The translations under genes and the position numbers were made by a program. From Adiantum capillus-veneris (lineage: Eukaryota > Streptophyta > Polypodiopsida > Polypodiales > Pteridaceae): a stretch of 64,000 nt of DNA. Shown piece after piece: positions 59,489 through 64,000 of this stretch. Location: positions 5,539,008-5,603,007 of the forward strand of contig CM043959.1 of the NCBI GenBank assembly GCA_014529385.2, written 5' to 3'. The notes below the pieces were generated by a model that searched no databases, was not told the origin of the DNA, and saw nothing but the letters and a program-made list of their open reading frames with translations. Numbering within the stretch: position 1 is the first letter of the stretch; each line of letters starts with the position of its first letter.

Positions 59489-60268
59489 TCAATGCTTTCG
59501 TGTTGACAAGTACACACCAAGGACATAATTTGTCTCAGAATCACTATACTGATTTACAATTGTGTTGTATGTATAGACTCTCTTATCTCTTGCATACAAC
59601 CATCCTACCAACCATGAAATTATGGTTCTCTGCAAGAAGTTTTGAAGTTGCTCGGAAGTTTGCCTCCACATCTTTGGAAATATAAGATATGTCCCTGGCA
59701 TGTTCCACATCACCCTATATGGAGTGTCATCAAAAATTAAGGTATTGTTTGCATCCAAATCCTCAAATATCTTCCAAATATCACTCAGATTTTTGTGATA
59801 AACCCTTGTAAATCCTAACATGATATTTGGATTTTGGCAATTTTTGTTACTCATAAACACCTTGAACTTGGTATACTGCTCAGGAAAACACTTTTGTGTG
59901 ATGCGTTGCACCCTTGTTAAGTTATAGAAACTCCATATCCATAGCTCAAAGTATTCAGCACAAAAATCCAAAAAACTTTGTGCGTCTGGTCGCACCACAT
60001 GATAAACTTCATCTTTGTCCTCCACAAGTCGCATGTGTTGAGCCCAAGATGGCATAGAATCTCCATGTTTCATTTCAACTGTCTTGAGAAGTAACCCCTC
60101 TAGATCCAAGATAAGTACTCTTTTGATGTCCTTGAAAGCAAGTGGTAGGTGATAAGGAGGTGATTCATTCCTTGGACAAGGTCTTGGAGGAGGTTGGATG
60201 GGTAATTCAATAGTTTTCTTCAATTTATGCCAGCATATAGCCAATCCATTTTTCTGTAATGGTTCTGA
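59489..60268 (-). CDS. FCP1/NIF-like (HAD) phosphatase-domain protein 2, catalytic motif altered
   Basis: The exon starts after an acceptor (TTTCAG, about 60269) with EPLQKNGLAICWHKLKKTIE, runs about 258 codons and ends at a TGA at 59489. Motif I is RVLILDLEGLLL (D-x-E where active SCP/FCP1 enzymes have D-x-D). Then follow VVRPDAQSFLDFCAEYFELW, IWSFYN (motif II Ser), a Lys-containing linker ending HKNLSDIWKIFEDLDANN, and TLIFDDTPYRVMWNMPGTYL (motif IV acidic pair). The frame is open throughout, unlike paralogue 1. The family dephosphorylates proteins such as the RNA polymerase II tail; here loss of the second Asp suggests weak or no catalysis. It lies inside a satellite block. Upstream exons must lie beyond 60.3 kb on this strand but were not recognised. 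Confidence 0.6.
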   Translation of the reverse strand, partial: SEPLQKNGLAICWHKLKKTIELPIQPPPRPCPRNESPPYHLPLAFKDIKRVLILDLEGLLLKTVEMKHGDSMPSWAQHMRLVEDKDEVYHVVRPDAQSFLDFCAEYFELWIWSFYNLTRVQRITQKCFPEQYTKFKVFMSNKNCQNPNIMLGFTRVYHKNLSDIWKIFEDLDANNTLIFDDTPYRVMWNMPGTYLIFPKMWRQTSEQLQNFLQRTIISWLVGWLYARDKRVYTYNTIVNQYSDSETNYVLGVYLSTRKH

Positions 60269-60559
60269 AATTAAAGAACAAGAACACTTAATGCAAACAC
60301 AACAATAGACATGAGTTTTACATTGTCTACCCTAAGGTTTTATTAGATACCAAAATCCATCTATGATCTACTCATTAATAGAAAGAAAGTCAAATTAAAA
60401 TCCTGACTCTTTTTTATGCTACACTCTCTCTTAGTCTCAATACCATGGAGTTCAACTAGACTTAAGTCAACTAATAACTACTACTTGTTGTTAAAGGTAT
60501 TCTTGAAGTGTATAAGGCTTAACCAATGCTCTAGTGTAGAATGGGTATTTAGGTCTCAA

Positions 60560-63500
60560 GGTCTACCACTTATCCAAGCAAAGATCCATTTAGATATGGA
60601 AACCCAATTTTTCTTAATATAATGATATAGAGTGGACAAGTGGTGAATCCTGAGACCAAGCCACTCATGCTACTAGGGATAATAGGTTGGACAAGTGGTG
60701 GACCTTGAATGTAAACCCCCCATGTACAAAGTATCAGGGGTTTTGGGTATTTCAATGGACTCTAGCATCTTGGAAACATGGTGGAGCTTACTTCTCTCCA
60801 TGTTTCAATGGAGTCTATCTTGGATAAATGGTGGAGCATCATTCTCTCCATGTTTCAATGGAGCCTACCTTGGACAAGTGGTGCACGTTTGTTTCTCTCT
60901 ATGTTTGAACAGATTTAGCTTGGACAAGTGGTGGACCTTGGAACAAAATCCCCATGTAAAACATATCATGGACATTACAAGTGGTGAGAAAAAATACCAT
61001 TCAATATATAACCTTATAGGTTGGAAAAGTGGTGGACCTTAACACCCAATTATTATTAATATAATGACATAGAGTGGACAAGTGGTGAATCTTGCGACCA
61101 AACCTACTAGGAAAAGTACGTTGGACAAGTGGTGGACCTTGAATGCAAACCCCCCATGTACAAAATATTACTCATGCTACTAGGAATAATTTGGTATTAA
61201 GGTCCATGTTTCAATGGATCCTAGCTTGGAAAAGTGGTGGACCTTTGTTTCTCTCTATGTTTCAATAGAATTTGCTTGGACAAGTGGTGAACTTGGAACA
61301 AAACCCCCATGTAAAGCATGTCATGGGCATTACAAGTGGTGAGAAAAAATACCATTCAAGGTATAACCTTATAGGCTGGACAAGTGGTGGACCTTAGCAC
61401 CCAATTCCTCTTATTATAATGACATATAGTGGAAAAGTGGTGAATTGTGAGACCAAACCTACTAGGGATAATAGGTTGGAGAAATGGTTGACCTTGAATG
61501 TAAATCACCCATGTACAAAATATCATGGGTTTTGCGTATTTCAATGGAGCCTAGCATCTTGGAGACATGGTGGAACTTACTTCTCTCCATGTTTTAATGG
61601 AGCCTATCTAGGAGAAATGGTGGAGGTTCCTTCTCTCCATGTTTCAATGGAGCCTAGCTTGGACAAGTCGTGGACCTTTGTTTCTCTCTATGTTTGAATA
61701 TGGTTAACTTGGACAAGTGGTGGATCTTGGAATGAAACTCCCATGTAAAACATACCATGGGCATTTCAAGTGGCGAGAAAGGATACCATTTAAGATATAA
61801 CCTTATAGGTTGGACAAGTGGTGGACCTTAACACAATAGAATGACATAGAGTGTACAAGTGGTGAATCTTGAAACCAAACCACTCATGCTACTAGGGATA
61901 ATAGGTTAAACAAGTGGTGGGCCTTGAAATAAAACCCCCTAGAGTGTTTCAATGGAGCCTAGCTTGGAAACATGGTAAAGCTTGCTTCTCTCCATGTTCA
62001 ATGCAGCCTATCTTGGATAAATGGTGCAGCATCATTCCTCCATGTTTCAATGGAGCCTAGCTTGGACAAGTGGTGGACCTTTGTTTCTCTCTATGTTTGA
62101 ATAGAGTTATCTTGGAAAAGTGGTGGACCTTGGAACAAAAACCCCATGTAAAAACATATCATGGGCATTACAAGTGGTGAGAAAAAATACCATTCATATA
62201 TAACCTTATAGGTTGGACAAGTGGTGGACCTAACACCAATTATTCTTAATATAATGACATAGAGTGGATAAGTGGTGAAATTGGGACAAACCTACTAGGG
62301 AAATAGGTTGGACAAGTGGTGTGGACTTGAATGTAAACGCCCCATGTACAAAATATCACTCATGCTACTAGAAATAATTTGGTATTAAGGTCCATGTTTC
62401 AATGCAGCTTAGCTTGGAAAAGTGGTGGACTTTGTTTTCATCTATGTTTCAATAGATTTATCTTGGACAAGTGGGTGTACCTTGGAACAAAACCCCATGT
62501 AAATCATGTCATGGCCATTACAAGTGGTGAGAAAAAATACCATTCAAGCTATAACATTATAGGTTGGACAAGTGGTGGACCTTATCACCTAATTCCTCTT
62601 AATATAATGACATAGAGTGGACAAGTGGTGAATCATGAGACCAAACCTACTAGGGATAATAGGTTTGGACAAGTGGTGAACCTTGAATGTAAACCCCCAT
62701 GTACAAAAAATTATGGGTATTGGGTATTTCAATGGAGCCTAGCAACTTGGAGGCATGGTGGAGCTTATTTCTCTCCATGTTTCAATGGAGCCTATCTAGG
62801 AGAAACAGTGGAGGTTCCTTCTCTCCATGTTTCAATGAGCTTGCTTGGACAAGTGGTGGACATTTCTTTCTCTATTGTTTTAATAGAGTTAGCTTGGACA
62901 AGTGGTGGACCTTGAATGAAACCCCCATGTAAAACATATCATGGGCATTTCAAGTGGTGAGAAAGGATACTATTTAAAATATAACCTTATAGGTGGACAA
63001 GTGGTGGACTTTAACACATATTTCTTCTTCATATAATGACATAGAGTGTACAAGTGGTGAATCTTGAGACCAAACCACTCTTGCTACTAGGGATAATAGG
63101 TTGGACAAGTGGTGGACCTTGAATGTAAACCCCTCATGTACAAAATTATGGGTTTAGGGTATTTCAATGGAGCCTAGCTTGGAGACATGGTGGAGATTCT
63201 TCTCTCAATGTTTCAATGGAACCTATCTTGGAGAAATGGTGGATCATCCTTCTCTCATGTTTCAATGGAGCCTATCTTGGACAAGTGGGTGGACCTTTGC
63301 TTCTCTCTATGTTTTAATGGAGTTAGCTTAGACAAGTGGTGGGTCTTGGAACAAAACCCCTTGTAAAACATAGCATGGAACATTACAAGTGATGAGGAAA
63401 AATATCATTCAAGATATAACTTATAGGTTGGAAAAAGTGGTGATGGACCTTGAAAAGTGGTGAAGGATACCATTTAAGATATACCCTTATAGGTTGGACA

Positions 63501-64000
63501 AGTGGTGGACCTTAAACCCAGTTATTCTTAATATAATGACATAGAGTGGATAAGTGGTGAATCTTAAGACCAAATCACTCATGCTACTAGGTATAATACG
63601 TTAGAGAAGTGGTAGACCTTGAATGTAAAAACCCCATGTACAAAATATCATGGTTTTAGGGTGTTTCAATGGAGCCTAGAATCTCGGAGACATGGTAGAT
63701 CTTGATTCTTTCCATGTTTGATTGGCACCTATCTTGGAAAAATGATGGAGGTTACTTCTCTCCATACTTCAACGGAGCCTAGCTTTGACAAGTGGTGAAC
63801 CTTTGCTTCTCTCTATGTTTGAATAGAGTTAGCTTGGACAAGTGGTGGACCTTTGCTTCTCTCTATGTTTGAATAGAGTTAGCTTGGACAAGTGGTGGAC
63901 CTTGGAATGAAACCCCCGTGTAAAACATTCATGGGCATTTCAAGTAGTGAGAAAGGATACCATTTAAGATATAACCTTTATAGGTTGGACAAGTGGTGGA
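60560..64000. repeat. Complex satellite, right block, with a higher-order period near 1.2 kb
   Basis: Ordered sub-repeats recur: AGGTTGGACAAGTGGTGGAC, ATAATGACATAGAGTGGACA, ACTAGGGATAATAGGTTGGA, CCATGTACAAAATATCATGG, TCTCCATGTTTCAATGGAGC, TGTTTGAATAGAGTTAGC. The ATAATGACATAGAGTG segment appears near 60616, 61055, 61412, 61835, 62250, 62602, 63031 and 63530. Every third copy is about 1.2 kb away, indicating a higher-order unit of three monomers of roughly 350-430 bp. A 50-bp segment is exactly duplicated at about 63802-63901. Continues past the window end. Confidence 0.88.

Overview
This window is nuclear DNA from a land plant with a large, repeat-rich genome. The evidence is the mix of element families: a chromodomain Ty3/gypsy chromovirus, two related Tat-like Ty3/gypsy elements, an L1-type LINE, and a Penelope-like element with a hammerhead ribozyme. 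Short GT-AG introns and very long (CA)n, (GA)n, (TC)n and poly-G tracts agree with this. The style resembles ferns or other seed-free plants, but the species cannot be fixed from sequence alone. No rRNA, tRNA, CRISPR or intact single-copy housekeeping gene was found. Most coding material is degenerate.

Layout. 1-1.35 kb: anonymous DNA with poly-C and poly-G runs. 1.36-4.03 kb: unit 1 of an unrecognised two-gene module (here called A and B). 4.04-8.7 kb: a 5'-truncated chromovirus (RT to chromodomain) and its probable 3' LTR. 8.7-13.4 kb: microsatellites, a decayed coiled-coil reading frame and two LTR-like TATA boxes. 13.4-20.3 kb (minus): Ty3 element B. 20.85-26.67 kb (minus): related Ty3 element C, interrupted by an LTR fragment at 25.26 kb and followed by a primer-binding-site candidate and LTR. 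28.0-34.1 kb: A-B module units 2 and 3. 34.1-44.9 kb: a block with a transposase-like gene (plus) and an FCP1/NIF-like gene (minus), whose intron and spacers are filled with a 16-bp perfect palindrome. 45.0-48.76 kb: A-B unit 4. 48.76-48.94 kb: a 5'-truncated LINE copy. 49.3-54.03 kb: an almost full-length two-ORF LINE. 54.04-55.27 kb (minus): a truncated Penelope-like element with a hammerhead ribozyme. 55.3-57.0 kb: AT-rich DNA with one possible exon. 57.1-64.0 kb: a complex satellite surrounding a second FCP1/NIF-like gene (59.5-60.3 kb, minus).

The strongest unexplained signals are three. (1) The four-copy A-B module has protein-level conservation and a conserved phase-1 intron in gene A. 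(2) The 34-45 kb block has palindromic arrays woven between exons of a transposase-like gene and a pseudophosphatase-like gene. (3) The Penelope-like element carries a minimal hammerhead ribozyme with a self-complementary helix III. No intact operon-like or pathway relationship is visible. Recurring associations, namely A with B and FCP1-like genes with satellite arrays, are the main functional hints.
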